Of a stretch of 64,000 bases of DNA, positions 8,198 to 16,268 are shown piece after piece. The notes beneath the pieces were generated by a model, which saw nothing but the letters and a program-made list of their open reading frames with translations, had not been told where the DNA came from and ran no database searches. Within the stretch, counting starts at the first letter, position 1; each line of letters starts with the position of its first letter. Made by a program: the position numbers and the translations under genes. This stretch comes from Sorangium cellulosum (lineage in GTDB: Bacteria > Myxococcota_A > Polyangia > Polyangiales > Polyangiaceae): contig NZ_CP012673.1 in the NCBI RefSeq assembly GCF_002950945.1, positions 10,430,501 through 10,494,500 on the forward strand, written 5' to 3'.

Positions 8198-8556
8198 CAC
8201 TTACACCTCCTGTCGCAGTCTACGAGACATCGACTGTACTCGTCCATGCACTTCTTCAGACAGTTCGTGTCGCGCCTTGGACAGTTGTCGCGACAGAGCT
8301 CCAATACCCGATCGCACTTTTCCTTGCACGCCTCTAGGCAGTCGGGGGTGCACCCTGCCATCGCCTCATAGGATCCGCTTCCCACCGGTGCGTTTTGCGG
8401 CTCCAGCGGCACATGCCCGAAGGCCCCATCCCCTCCTGTCGGGATGATGATGCTACCGCCAGCACCTTCGTTTCCCTCACCGCGGACCCAGCACTCTCCC
8501 ACATCGTAATTGCACGCCGTGAGGCCGAAGCAGAGAAAAATATACAGCTTGTTCAT
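8197..8556 (-). CDS. Cys-rich lipoprotein with CxxxC repeats (cassette copy 2)
   Basis: A 119-residue lipoprotein: MNKLYIFLCFGLTAC is a short signal with a lipobox (LTAC). A Gly-rich linker (GEGNEGAGGSIIIPTGGDGA) follows. The C-terminus has regularly spaced cysteines, CTPDCLEACKEKC, CRDNC, CLKKC, CLVDCDRRC, suggesting two disulfide-stapled helices. The ATG overlaps the stop of the upstream beta-barrel gene (ATGA). It is the middle gene of a three-gene operon. Confidence 0.82.
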   Translation of the reverse strand: MNKLYIFLCFGLTACNYDVGECWVRGEGNEGAGGSIIIPTGGDGAFGHVPLEPQNAPVGSGSYEAMAGCTPDCLEACKEKCDRVLELCRDNCPRRDTNCLKKCMDEYSRCLVDCDRRCK

Positions 8557-9101
8557 TTTGACTTTGCCCTGAATCTCCATACAGGTCCCGTAGTCACCAT
8601 CACAACCAGACTTCCGGGGAGAACGCGACTACTGCCGCCCGTCCAGTCCACATGGACGCTGGAGGACACGCCCAAGGGCCCGGCGAAGTACCAATCGGAC
8701 TGGGCGCGGCCGCCTGGTGCAACCCCCACCACGCGGTTACAGAGCACGATATTACATACCGGCATCAAGTAGATCGCCAGGGACGGCCCGAGGCTGACGG
8801 TCGTTGTCTTCGTGGCGTACCCAAGAGTGACGGCCGTTCGGTCGTAGAACCCGACACCATCGCTTGGAACGATGCTGAGCATGTTGTGGGCTTCGAGCCT
8901 GAAGTCCCCCTCGCTGCGCCAGAGCCACCCGGCGAAGGGGCTCACGGCGAGCCTAGGCTCGACCCCGACCTGGATCCCGCCCACGCTGACGCCGCCGCTG
9001 AACTCGAGTGCGTCTGCCGGCGCCGGAACACCACTGACGAGCGCACAGGCACAACCGCACAGCACCAGCACGCGCGCCTTTGACTCCAGTCCGCGCCCCA
9101 T
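8553..9101 (-). CDS. Predicted outer-membrane or secreted beta-structured protein
   Basis: A 182-residue protein. A signal peptide (MGRGLESKARVLVLCGCACA and onwards) is probably cleaved after PAPADA. The rest alternates polar and hydrophobic residues in short stretches with aromatic ends (SVGGIQVGVEPRLAVSPFAG, then DFRLEAHNMLSIV and TAVTLGYATKTTTVSLGPSL), as in small outer-membrane beta-barrels. A strong GGGGGAGGGG site precedes the ATG. First gene of the operon with the Cys-rich lipoprotein and DUF6968-like protein; cassette copy 1 lacks this gene. Confidence 0.65.
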   Translation of the reverse strand: MGRGLESKARVLVLCGCACALVSGVPAPADALEFSGGVSVGGIQVGVEPRLAVSPFAGWLWRSEGDFRLEAHNMLSIVPSDGVGFYDRTAVTLGYATKTTTVSLGPSLAIYLMPVCNIVLCNRVVGVAPGGRAQSDWYFAGPLGVSSSVHVDWTGGSSRVLPGSLVVMVTTGPVWRFRAKSK

Positions 9102-9490
9102 CCCCTCCCCCGATCCCGGAGGCTTCTCCTAACGGAAGGCGGCGTCAACAGGTGATCTGGACCACATTACGTCCAAGCGGTCCCTGCACCTACGGTCGAT
9201 CGCGGCGGGTCGGGGTGCACCAGCGAGCTCGGCGCCGTCGTTCGACCAGCTCGCCGGCTACTCCGTCCTGAGCGCACCGATCTAGGCCTTCACTCCGGTT
9301 CGGGTGTCGATCCTGGGCTCTTTCGCCGCCGTGTGCCCTGCGTGTGCCCCGACTCCAGGACACGGGGCTCCACGAGAGGGCACTCGGGTATACGAGAGGA
9401 ATCGAGCCCTCGATGGCCTCTGACGCCGCTCCGACACGTCCGACGCGGCGATCGCCATATCTCTCGCGCATGCGGCCTGCAGATTCGTCT

Positions 9491-9515
9491 CCGGGTTCGA
9501 TTCCCGGCGCCTCCA
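9491..9515 (+). other. T-arm and acceptor end, copy 2
   Basis: Identical to the segment at 2799-2823: CCGGG-TTCGATT-CCCGG, then CGCCTCC and A. No pairing 5' acceptor strand lies upstream. Confidence 0.75.
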
Positions 9516-9520
9516 CTAAA

Positions 9521-9549
9521 AAGACACGGCTCTCGCCGTGTCTTTTTTT
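9521..9549 (+). terminator. Rho-independent terminator in repeat copy 2
   Basis: AAGACACGGC-TCTC-GCCGTGTCTT plus a T-run. The stem is identical to copy 1, but the tetraloop is the reverse complement (TCTC against GAGA). Confidence 0.85.
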
Positions 9550-9654
9550 GCGTGTGCCGTGAGTGTGCCCTGCCAAAGTTCAGCAAAGGTGGATCGCTGC
9601 GCGGCTGGATGTAGGAGAGACCACCGGGCGCGGACGCGGCGGGTGACGCCAGGG

Positions 9655-9750
9655 CGCTGGGCTCGCTCGATGCCTGGCGTAGCGCGGAGGCCTTCCGGCG
9701 CGACGCCATGGGCCTCGGGCCGACGTGCCCGCGGCAGCGAAAGGCCCCGT
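9655..9750. repeat. Dispersed repeat remnant, copy A
   Basis: The segment GGGCTCGCTCGATGCCTGGC to the following GACGTGCCCGCGGCAGCGAA is repeated, diverged, at 11600-11735. In one plus-strand frame both encode the pattern AFRRD-x2-GLGPTCPRQR. It is probably the 3' part of a decayed duplicated gene of unknown type. Confidence 0.4.
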
Positions 9751-9873
9751 GACCGCGCCGCTCGCCGATCGCGTTGGGCACCGAGTGTACGCGGGCTCGA
9801 GGCCCGAGCGTGAGACGAGGCTGATCTCAGCGTATACCGCCGACGCGGCTGAGCTCGTGACCCCCTGCGCCGC

Positions 9874-10164
9874 TCAGCCGAACACCGGGCGCACGTCGGA
9901 CACGCCGTACTGCATGACGTGGTCGTTCCGGATGGCGATCCCGGTCCTCGGTGCCGCGGCGATCTTGCGCCACGCCTCCAGGTGTTCGCGGGATTCCCAG
10001 CGCTCGTAGTTGTTCACCCGTGCGGGATCCAGCGGGTCGGCGGTGATGGCCAGATCCAGGCAACCGGGGGCCTGGCGGGCCCTGCGGACGAGGTCATGGT
10101 GGGCGGCGACGAAGGCGTCGCGCTGGTCGGGGTCGACCTCCAGGTGGCCGGCGATGATCAGCAT
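9874..10164 (-). CDS. Antibiotic-biosynthesis-type (ABM) monooxygenase
   Basis: A 96-residue ABM/YgiN-type protein, a dimeric alpha+beta-barrel enzyme usually acting on quinones or polyketide-like aromatics without cofactor. It begins MLIIAGHLEVDPDQRDAFVA. Family landmarks are the helix AAHHDLVRRARQAPGCLDLA, the strand NNYERWESREHLEAW and the terminal AIRNDHVMQY. AAAGGA precedes the ATG. It is monocistronic, with a palindrome about 45 bp upstream. The substrate is unknown. Confidence 0.85.
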   Translation of the reverse strand: MLIIAGHLEVDPDQRDAFVAAHHDLVRRARQAPGCLDLAITADPLDPARVNNYERWESREHLEAWRKIAAAPRTGIAIRNDHVMQYGVSDVRPVFG

Positions 10165-10205
10165 GATGTGGTCCTTTCTGTCCGAGGAGTGCTGGCTGTC
10201 CAGAG

Positions 10206-10223
10206 TGTCCGGACGTACGGACC
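10206..10223. promoter_or_regulatory. Imperfect palindrome upstream of the ABM gene
   Basis: TGTCCGGAC-GTACGGACC is an 18-bp imperfect palindrome with 7 of 9 pairs, and a further TGTCC lies just upstream. It is 42-59 bp from the ABM start codon, a position typical of a repressor operator. The remaining gap to 10544 contains an open frame in phase with the ATP-grasp gene but no second start I can support. Confidence 0.35.
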
Positions 10224-10544
10224 GCCCGTCGCCGGGAAACTCATCGGTCTGGCGTCATTTTCCTCGGGACCGCCCGCCGCCCCGGAGCCCCGCATCGTCG
10301 TGTCCGCCACGTGCGCCGCCAGCTCCTCGATCTCCTCGCGCGCGCTCTGGAGCGGTTCCCAGGTGACCAGGCCGGCGCGCTCTCCGCCGCCATCACCGCC
10401 TCCGCGGTCGAGGGACGCATCCACTGGCCCTCAGCGCGGCACCGCGAGACCCCCCTCGCGTTCTTCCGGGCGGTGCTCGGCATGCCCTGGAGCCAGCAGA
10501 CCGCGGTCATCGAGGCAGTACGCGGCCGTGGCGCGGGGGAGCCG

Positions 10545-11393
10545 ATGGCTACGAACCGGGTATCCGACCGCAGCGGTGGCCAGCTCCGTGCTACATCCGA
10601 GCACGTGCCGACACTCGTCCTCTCCCAGCGCTACACCCCTGACTCGAACGCACTGTTTGCCGCTGCCCTCGCGGCCGGCTGGGACATCGAGCGCCTTCGC
10701 TCCTTCCGCTGCCCCGAGGGCCTCTCGGCGCGCGCCCCGGTGTTCTACGGCGAGACGATCCTCGCCGACGCCATCATGGACGATCTCGAAATCGCGTTGC
10801 TCGAGCCGACGGCCGACTGGTTGCCCCGCCTGCCGCAGCGCCATCGCCTTCGCAACGTGCACCTCACAACGCTTCAGGGTGCGCTGACGCTCCGCGAACC
10901 TGCGTTCATCAAGCCGACCGATGAGAAGTTGTTCCCCGCGCGTGTGTATGTGGACGGCGCCGCGATGGATCCGGACCCGCGTCTGCCACTGGATCTGCCC
11001 GTTCTCGTGAGCGAGCCGGTGGTGTTCGAGGTGGAGTTCCGATGCTTCGTGCTGGAGCGCGAGGTCGCGGCGCTCTCGCCCTACATCCGCGGCGGGGAGA
11101 TCGCGCGCACTGCGGCGGGCGAGTGGGAAGCGGATTCGGCGGAGGTCCAAGCGGCATCCGCGACGATCCGGGCGGTGCTCGCCGACGCCGACGTGGAGCT
11201 ACCGCCCGCGGTGGTCGTGGACGTCGGACGTATGGCGGGGCGAGGTTGGGGCGTGGTCGAGGCAAACCCCGCGTGGGCGTCGGGGCTCTGCGGCTGCGAT
11301 CCCGCGCGCGTGCTGCCCGTGCTGCAGCGGGCAACCGTGCCATGCGGGATGGTATCGGGGCTAGATCGGCGCTGGGTGCGGCGCGTCGGATGA
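10545..11393 (+). CDS. ATP-grasp (R2K clade) domain protein
   Basis: A 282-residue protein from the ATG at 10545, preceded by GGGGGAG. The frame stays open upstream to 10311, so a longer form is possible. Core features: a nucleotide-binding AFIKPTDEKLFPARVY, an acidic strand FEVEFRCFVLEREVAALSPY and a metal-site-like VVVDVGRMAGRGWGVVEANP, in which VxxD and VEANP are typical of R2K-type ATP-grasp ligases. These enzymes make amide bonds between carboxylates and amines. Its neighbours are acetyltransferases and a glycosyltransferase, suggesting small-molecule modification or resistance. Confidence 0.65.
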   Translation: MATNRVSDRSGGQLRATSEHVPTLVLSQRYTPDSNALFAAALAAGWDIERLRSFRCPEGLSARAPVFYGETILADAIMDDLEIALLEPTADWLPRLPQRHRLRNVHLTTLQGALTLREPAFIKPTDEKLFPARVYVDGAAMDPDPRLPLDLPVLVSEPVVFEVEFRCFVLEREVAALSPYIRGGEIARTAAGEWEADSAEVQAASATIRAVLADADVELPPAVVVDVGRMAGRGWGVVEANPAWASGLCGCDPARVLPVLQRATVPCGMVSGLDRRWVRRVG

Positions 11394-11599
11394 GCGATCA
11401 CGCTCGTCCCCCCGATCGAGCGGGCCCGCTCGGCGATGCGCGATCGGCACCACGAGCCGGAACGCAGTCCGTGCGTCGCCCACTTCGCTTCCCTCGCGAA
11501 GGCGGAGCCCTCGCCGCTGGATAGGGAGATCGCCGAGAGCCTGGCCGCAGGAGCAACGACGACCACTCGCGCCGGTCCTGCGAGCCGGAGCGGTGGGCG

Positions 11600-11735
11600 G
11601 CGCTGGGCTCGCTTGACGCCTGACGCAGCCCGGGCCTTCCGGCGCGACGTCCTGGGCCTCGGGCCGACGTGCCCCCGACAGAGGGAGGCCGCGTGCCGAG
11701 CCGACCGCCGATCGCGCCGCGAAGCTGGGGCGCCG
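11600..11735. repeat. Dispersed repeat remnant, copy B
   Basis: Diverged copy of 9655-9750. It shares GGCCTCGGGCCGACGTGCCC and the encoded pattern AFRRDVLGLGPTCPRQREA. It lies in the gene-free part of 11394-11840. Together the copies bracket the ABM and ATP-grasp genes. Confidence 0.4.
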
Positions 11736-11840
11736 TGCCTGGACGAGCCGAACGTGCTGGTCATGCTGGCAGGGCGAAGGAGCAACAAGATCGCAACATC
11801 CCCGTTGACTTATCATCGCGTAGCACCTGCTGCTGCGGGA

Positions 11841-12659
11841 ATGCCCCTCATGGTCGCCGTGAGCACCACCGAGCTCCTCGCGCGTTTCGATGCCCAGATG
11901 CGTCGGAACCTCTCGCCGCCCAGCCCGGCATGGCGCATCGAGCGGGTCGGACCGGTGGTGCGGTGGGTATCGCCTCCGGACATACCATCGGGATGCGGCG
12001 TGTACTGGAGCGATCTCGACGAGGACACGGCCGACGGCGCCATCGCCGAACAGGTGTCGTACTTCGCTGGCCTGGGGCGCCGCTTCGAGTGGAAGACCTA
12101 CGGCTACGACCGTCCCGCGGACCTCGGGGCGCGGCTGCGCGCCGCCGGGTTCGAAGCTGAGGCCGAAGAGGCGCTGGTCATCGGGACCGTCGAGGAGGTC
12201 GCCGCTGCGACCGCCGGCACGGCGCCGCCTCCCGGGATCACGCTGCGCTGTCTGGAAGACGGCGAGCCGCTCGACGGGATCGCCACCTTGCAGTCCGCTG
12301 TCTGGGGCGGGGACTGGGCTTGGCTCATTGCCGAGCTGCGGCAAGAGCAGCGTGCCGATCCAAGAGCGCTATCCATCCACGTCGCCGAGGCAGAGGATCA
12401 GATCGTCGGCGCAGCGTGGGTGCGCTTCCATCGGGGTACGGAGTTCGCGAGCCTGTGGGGCGGCAGCACCCTAGGGGAGTGGCGCGGACGCGGGATCTAT
12501 CGCAGCCTCGTCGCGCGGCGCACCCGGCAGGCCTGCGAGCGCGGGCTGCGCTACCTGCGGGTGGACGCCTCGCCGGACAGCCGTCCAATCCTGGAACGGC
12601 TGCGATTGCACGTGGTCTCCACCACCACGCCATACGTGTGGAGCCCGCCGTCGTCCTGA
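11841..12659 (+). CDS. GNAT-family N-acetyltransferase
   Basis: A 272-residue protein beginning MPLMVAVSTTELLARFDAQM. The N-terminal half is a degenerate GNAT-like region. The C-terminal half holds a GNAT core: strand IVGAAWVRF, the acetyl-CoA loop WRGRGIYRSLVARRTRQA and the strand LRYLRVDASPDSRPILERL. A second ATG is 9 nt downstream; the ribosome site is weak. It could acetylate an amine on an antibiotic or metabolite; the substrate is unknown. Confidence 0.8.
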   Translation: MPLMVAVSTTELLARFDAQMRRNLSPPSPAWRIERVGPVVRWVSPPDIPSGCGVYWSDLDEDTADGAIAEQVSYFAGLGRRFEWKTYGYDRPADLGARLRAAGFEAEAEEALVIGTVEEVAAATAGTAPPPGITLRCLEDGEPLDGIATLQSAVWGGDWAWLIAELRQEQRADPRALSIHVAEAEDQIVGAAWVRFHRGTEFASLWGGSTLGEWRGRGIYRSLVARRTRQACERGLRYLRVDASPDSRPILERLRLHVVSTTTPYVWSPPSS

Positions 12660-12803
12660 GGACCCGCGCCTGACACCGGGCCCGCTCGGCGCGGGACCCA
12701 CACCACGAGCCCGACCGCGCCTCCCCCCTGCTGCAGCAGCGGGGGCCGGACGGTCAACCGGTCTCGCGCGTCCGATGAGCCGAACGCGGTGACCACCCAA
12801 GGT

Positions 12804-14003
12804 TCACGCGGAGGCGCGCTCGATGAGGTCAGCGGCGACGGCCGTGCCATCCACGGCCACGGTGCCGGCGATCGCGGCCGCGCGAGCGGCGACCCCTTGA
12901 TCGAGGGCGTCCGTCAACGCAGCCAGGAGGGACTCCGCGCGCAGTGCTCCACGCGCCACGGACGTCCCGATCCCGAGCGCCCGGACGCGCGAGGCCCAGT
13001 AGGGCTGATCGGAGAACATCGGGACGACGACCTGCGGGACCCCCGCGCGTGCCGCGGTCGTGGTCGTGCCCGCCCCGCCGTGGTGCACCACCGCGGCGAC
13101 CCTCGGGAACAGCGCCTGGTGGTTGACGTCGCCGATCGCGATGCAGTCGGGGGCGCCATCGACCAGACCGAGCTCGGCCCACCCCTGCGACAGGACGACG
13201 CGGCGCCCCGCAGCCCGCACGGCCTCGATGACGATGCGGCCCGTCTGCTGGTCCGCAGGCATGCTGCCGAAGCCGACGTAGACGGGCGGCTCGCCGGCGG
13301 CGAGGAACGATTCCAGCTCGGGTGCGAGCGGCGTCTGGTCGGGAAGGAGCCAGGTTCCCGTGTGTGCGACCTGCAGGCCGGGCGTCGACGGCAGCGGCCC
13401 AAGGACCGGGTCCGCCGCGAGCCACGGATTCTCGCCCAGGATGTGGCTGAGGGCATCGCTCAGCGGACCCAGGCCGAGGCGCTCCCGATTGTCGTTGAGC
13501 CGCTCGAGAACACGCCCGTTCCAGCTCCGCGATTCGTCCTGCCAGCGTCGGAGGTTGGATTCCGGGTCACCCCCGGGCTCCCCCTCGGGCGCATGATCCG
13601 GCGACGGCAGGACCACCGGCGCGTACACGGCGACCGCGGACCGGATGCCCAGCCGTTCCGCGATGGACCGCGCGGCGTACTGGTGCGCTCCGCCGGCCAC
13701 GATCACGTCGCATCCCTCGGCGGCCGATGCGGTCGCGTCGAACTGGTCTCTCACGAGGTGCGCGACCAGCGCGCGGATCTGCTCCGGCGTCGGCGGGGAG
13801 GCCTGCGTGGCGGCGGCCCCGCTCGGTTGACGCATCGCGATTCCAATCGGGGTCGCCGTGAAGCCCAAGCCGCCCACCCAGTCCATGAAATTCGGCGGAA
13901 CGCACAGCCTCACGTCGTGCCCTCGACGCCGCATCTCGGCGGCCAGGGCCACCACGGGTTGCACGTCACCGCGCGTCCCCACTCCCGTCAGCAAAATCCG
14001 CAT
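12804..14003 (-). CDS. GT-B glycosyltransferase (UGT / macrolide-type)
   Basis: A 399-residue family GT1-like enzyme transferring sugar from a nucleotide donor to a small lipophilic acceptor. The N-terminus MRILLTGVGTRGDVQPVVAL carries the GxRGDVxP signature. The C-terminal donor site is VHHGGAGTTTTAARAGVPQV with VVPMFSDQPYWASRV. The ATG at 14003 follows GGGAGAGAGACG. Relatives include sterol, vancomycin-type and macrolide-inactivating glycosyltransferases. The surrounding GNAT and ABM genes suggest a modification or resistance cluster. Confidence 0.9.
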   Translation of the reverse strand: MRILLTGVGTRGDVQPVVALAAEMRRRGHDVRLCVPPNFMDWVGGLGFTATPIGIAMRQPSGAAATQASPPTPEQIRALVAHLVRDQFDATASAAEGCDVIVAGGAHQYAARSIAERLGIRSAVAVYAPVVLPSPDHAPEGEPGGDPESNLRRWQDESRSWNGRVLERLNDNRERLGLGPLSDALSHILGENPWLAADPVLGPLPSTPGLQVAHTGTWLLPDQTPLAPELESFLAAGEPPVYVGFGSMPADQQTGRIVIEAVRAAGRRVVLSQGWAELGLVDGAPDCIAIGDVNHQALFPRVAAVVHHGGAGTTTTAARAGVPQVVVPMFSDQPYWASRVRALGIGTSVARGALRAESLLAALTDALDQGVAARAAAIAGTVAVDGTAVAADLIERASA

Positions 14004-14176
14004 CGTCTCTCTCCCTTCCACCACGCGCGTCGCGTGGATGACGGGAGCGACGATGGCACCGCGGACGCGTTTTTTCATCGTATCAACGCCCGAGTTCCGG
14101 TATACATACTGGAAAGGGCGGCGGGGCGAGGACGCCCCTACCGCGGATCATCCGTTCAGGTCCAGACGGCCGGAGG

Positions 14177-14449
14177 GTGCACCTCACCTCGTGGGGCAGC
14201 GAGGAGCGCAGCGTCGGCCTGCCGCCGACCAGGGCCTACGCCGACTGGCTGGACGCCGGTTCCCGCGCCTTCCGGGTCGACGTGCAGGACGTGGAACCGC
14301 TCGACGTCCTGCTCCTGGAGCGCTCCTTCCCGCTGCAGTTCCTGGCCAGCGGCACCGGCGGCCAGGCGCGTGTCCGGCTCGTCGCCGTGGCGCCGAATCC
14401 GCCTCGCCTCGCGCCCACCCTCGTCGACCGCAGCGAGAGACGTCGGTAG
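14177..14449 (+). CDS. Unrecognised small protein or fragment
   Basis: A 90-residue frame from GTG, beginning VHLTSWGSEERSVGLPPTRA. The centre (YADWLDAGSRAFRVDVQDVE) and the strand-like LLLERSFPLQFLA have natural composition. There is no proper ribosome site. It may be a small gene or part of a decayed one; no family is recognised. Confidence 0.3.
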   Translation: MHLTSWGSEERSVGLPPTRAYADWLDAGSRAFRVDVQDVEPLDVLLLERSFPLQFLASGTGGQARVRLVAVAPNPPRLAPTLVDRSERRR

Positions 14450-14546
14450 CCCCGCGGAGCCGGTCCAGTCCCCCTACCCTGCCGCGGCCCCCGGCCGGAC
14501 CTATCCGAGGCATGCCACTCAGACTACTGTTCGCTCTGGCCATCCC

Positions 14547-15071
14547 ATGAAATCAACGTTCGTGCGACCAGCCATTGAGGCCGATCTGCCTCGCCTTCCC
14601 GAGATCGAACGCTCGGCCAGCGAGGCGTTCCGGGGGACGGACCTCAACCTCGAGGCCCTGATGAGCGTGACGCCGGCGGAGGGCTGGCGAGATGCGCTTC
14701 GGTCAGAGACGCTCTGGGTGGTCGACGACGGCGCCGGCAGGTCGATCGCGTTCCTGGGCGCCGAGGCGGCTGGCCATGAGCTTCATCTCCGCGAGTTCGA
14801 CGTCGAGCTCGAGCACCAGGGCCAAGGGCTCGGTCGGCGTTTGCTCAGCCACGTGATCGCGTGGGCGCGAACTGCGAAGTTCCAGGCACTCACCCTGACC
14901 ACCTTCCGGACCGTCCCCTGGAACGGGCCGTTCTACGCCGCCATGGGCTTCCGCGAGCTGTCGCCAGCCGAGATGTCCTCGCGGCTCGTGACCATCCTGA
15001 AGAACGAAGCGTATCACGGCCTCGACCCGGCGCAGCGCTGCGCCATGCGGCTCGACCTCGACGAGACATAA
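14547..15071 (+). CDS. GNAT-family N-acetyltransferase
   Basis: A 174-residue single-domain acetyltransferase beginning MKSTFVRPAIEADLPRLPEI, the usual GNAT entry. The acetyl-CoA-binding motif is VELEHQGQGLGRRLLSHVIA (Q-x-x-G-x-G). The later NGPFYAAMGFREL is the typical FYxxxGF element. It is monocistronic. The substrate is unknown. Confidence 0.9.
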   Translation: MKSTFVRPAIEADLPRLPEIERSASEAFRGTDLNLEALMSVTPAEGWRDALRSETLWVVDDGAGRSIAFLGAEAAGHELHLREFDVELEHQGQGLGRRLLSHVIAWARTAKFQALTLTTFRTVPWNGPFYAAMGFRELSPAEMSSRLVTILKNEAYHGLDPAQRCAMRLDLDET

Positions 15072-15155
15072 CGACGAGCGCCCCCGGGTCGAAGGGGCAC
15101 GCCTGGTGATCAGCCGGTGCTCCTCGATCGCCCGGGTCATCAGCTCCGCCCACGC

Positions 15156-15935
15156 TCACAGAGAGTGGATGACCCAGACGGCCGGCTCCTCGTAACGCCC
15201 GCGCGATCCCTGGACGTACACAGGGGCAAGGCCGCCGGGGATCTCGAAGGACACCTCGGAACGCAGGATTGGCCTGCCGAGCCAGATCTCCCAGACATCG
15301 AGCGCCTGGTCCACCACAACGGCGCGACGGGCAGATCGAGCGATCCGGCCACCGACACGGACGTGCGTTCGGAGCCACGGATCGACGGGCAGGCCATTGT
15401 CGCCGTGGCGAGCAAGGAACTCCTCGATGGAGGTACCCGGACAGGATGCCTTGGACGGTGGGCGCACCGGGGCGAGCACACCAGCGAGACCCAGCCGCCT
15501 CGCCGCGTCCTTGAAGCCGGCGAGCGCGACGGCGCCTACACCCTGGCCGCGGAACAGCGGCGACACCGAGATGGCGAAGGCGCCCAGGTGGGTCGGCGGC
15601 TCGCCGTCGAGGACCGCCTTCGCCCGGACCACCTGCCACTCCCAGCCGCCGTCAGGCAGCGCCGCCAGATCTTCGCTCCGCACGGCGATCGGAGCGGCGT
15701 TGCCAACCGCGGCGAGGCGCCCCGTCGCCCTATCGACGACGCCGATCGTGCAGGCGGGATTCGCCCGCACCACCTCGCCATAGAACGCCTCGACGTCGTT
15801 GACGGTGATGAACGGCGTCGGGGCCCATGCATGGTCGGCGAGGACCTCCATCAGCGCGCCGAGATCCGCGCGCTCTGCGCGCGTGACGATGTCGAAGCGG
15901 TCACCCGCGACTCCATGCCGAACGTCCTGGGCCAT
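15156..15935 (-). CDS. GNAT-family N-acetyltransferase
   Basis: A 259-residue protein from the ATG at 15935 (GAAGGAA upstream), beginning MAQDVRHGVAGDRFDIVTRA. The GNAT core is GAFAISVSPLFRGQGVGAVA with the acetyl-CoA loop RGQGVG. About 90 residues extend past the core, containing FEIPGGLAPVYVQGSRGRYE. It is the third GNAT within 4.1 kb and ends convergently with the previous one, 84 bp apart. Confidence 0.82.
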   Translation of the reverse strand: MAQDVRHGVAGDRFDIVTRAERADLGALMEVLADHAWAPTPFITVNDVEAFYGEVVRANPACTIGVVDRATGRLAAVGNAAPIAVRSEDLAALPDGGWEWQVVRAKAVLDGEPPTHLGAFAISVSPLFRGQGVGAVALAGFKDAARRLGLAGVLAPVRPPSKASCPGTSIEEFLARHGDNGLPVDPWLRTHVRVGGRIARSARRAVVVDQALDVWEIWLGRPILRSEVSFEIPGGLAPVYVQGSRGRYEEPAVWVIHSL

Positions 15936-16074
15936 GCGAGTTCCTTCGGATTTGACGAATGCCGTGGTCACGTCCACGAAACAGCGCGACCCCCGCCACA
16001 GAACGGAGCAAATCCGCCACAGCACGTCAAGCCGGGTGCAAGATCCCAGCGCTGGTGCGTCAGCTGCGGACCGC

Positions 16075-16206
16075 TCAATCGCCCCGGTCCTTGCGCCTGT
16101 AGGTCAATGCGACGACGCCGTTGGCGTAAGGCTTGAGATGGACCCGCTTGAAGTCGTGGCGGCTCACGCCGGCCGCGAAGAGGGGTTTTCCGCTCTCTAC
16201 CCTCGG
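16075..16206 (-). pseudogene. Possible 3' gene remnant upstream of the kinase gene
   Basis: In 15936-16268 the only coding-like signal is a minus-strand frame without a start. It encodes VESGKPLFAAGVSRHDFKRV and HLKPYANGVVALTYRRKD before a stop. The composition looks coding; no family is recognised. Confidence 0.25.
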
Positions 16207-16268
16207 AGCGCTTGAGCTCGCCGCCCTGCTCGTAGGGGGCAGCGGTGGGCCGACTTCAGCGGTAACCT

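Larger units (their letters stand above)
9325..9663. repeat. Long direct repeat, copy 2
   Basis: Matches 2636-2972 in order and orientation. The first 240 bp differ by scattered substitutions only; the later part conserves GCGGGTGACGCCAGGG. It carries the same T-arm/acceptor end and terminator. With copy 1 it brackets about 6.4 kb containing the TIR-like gene, the IS21 element and cassette 2. The rest of 9102-9873 outside the repeats holds no gene I can support. Confidence 0.8.
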
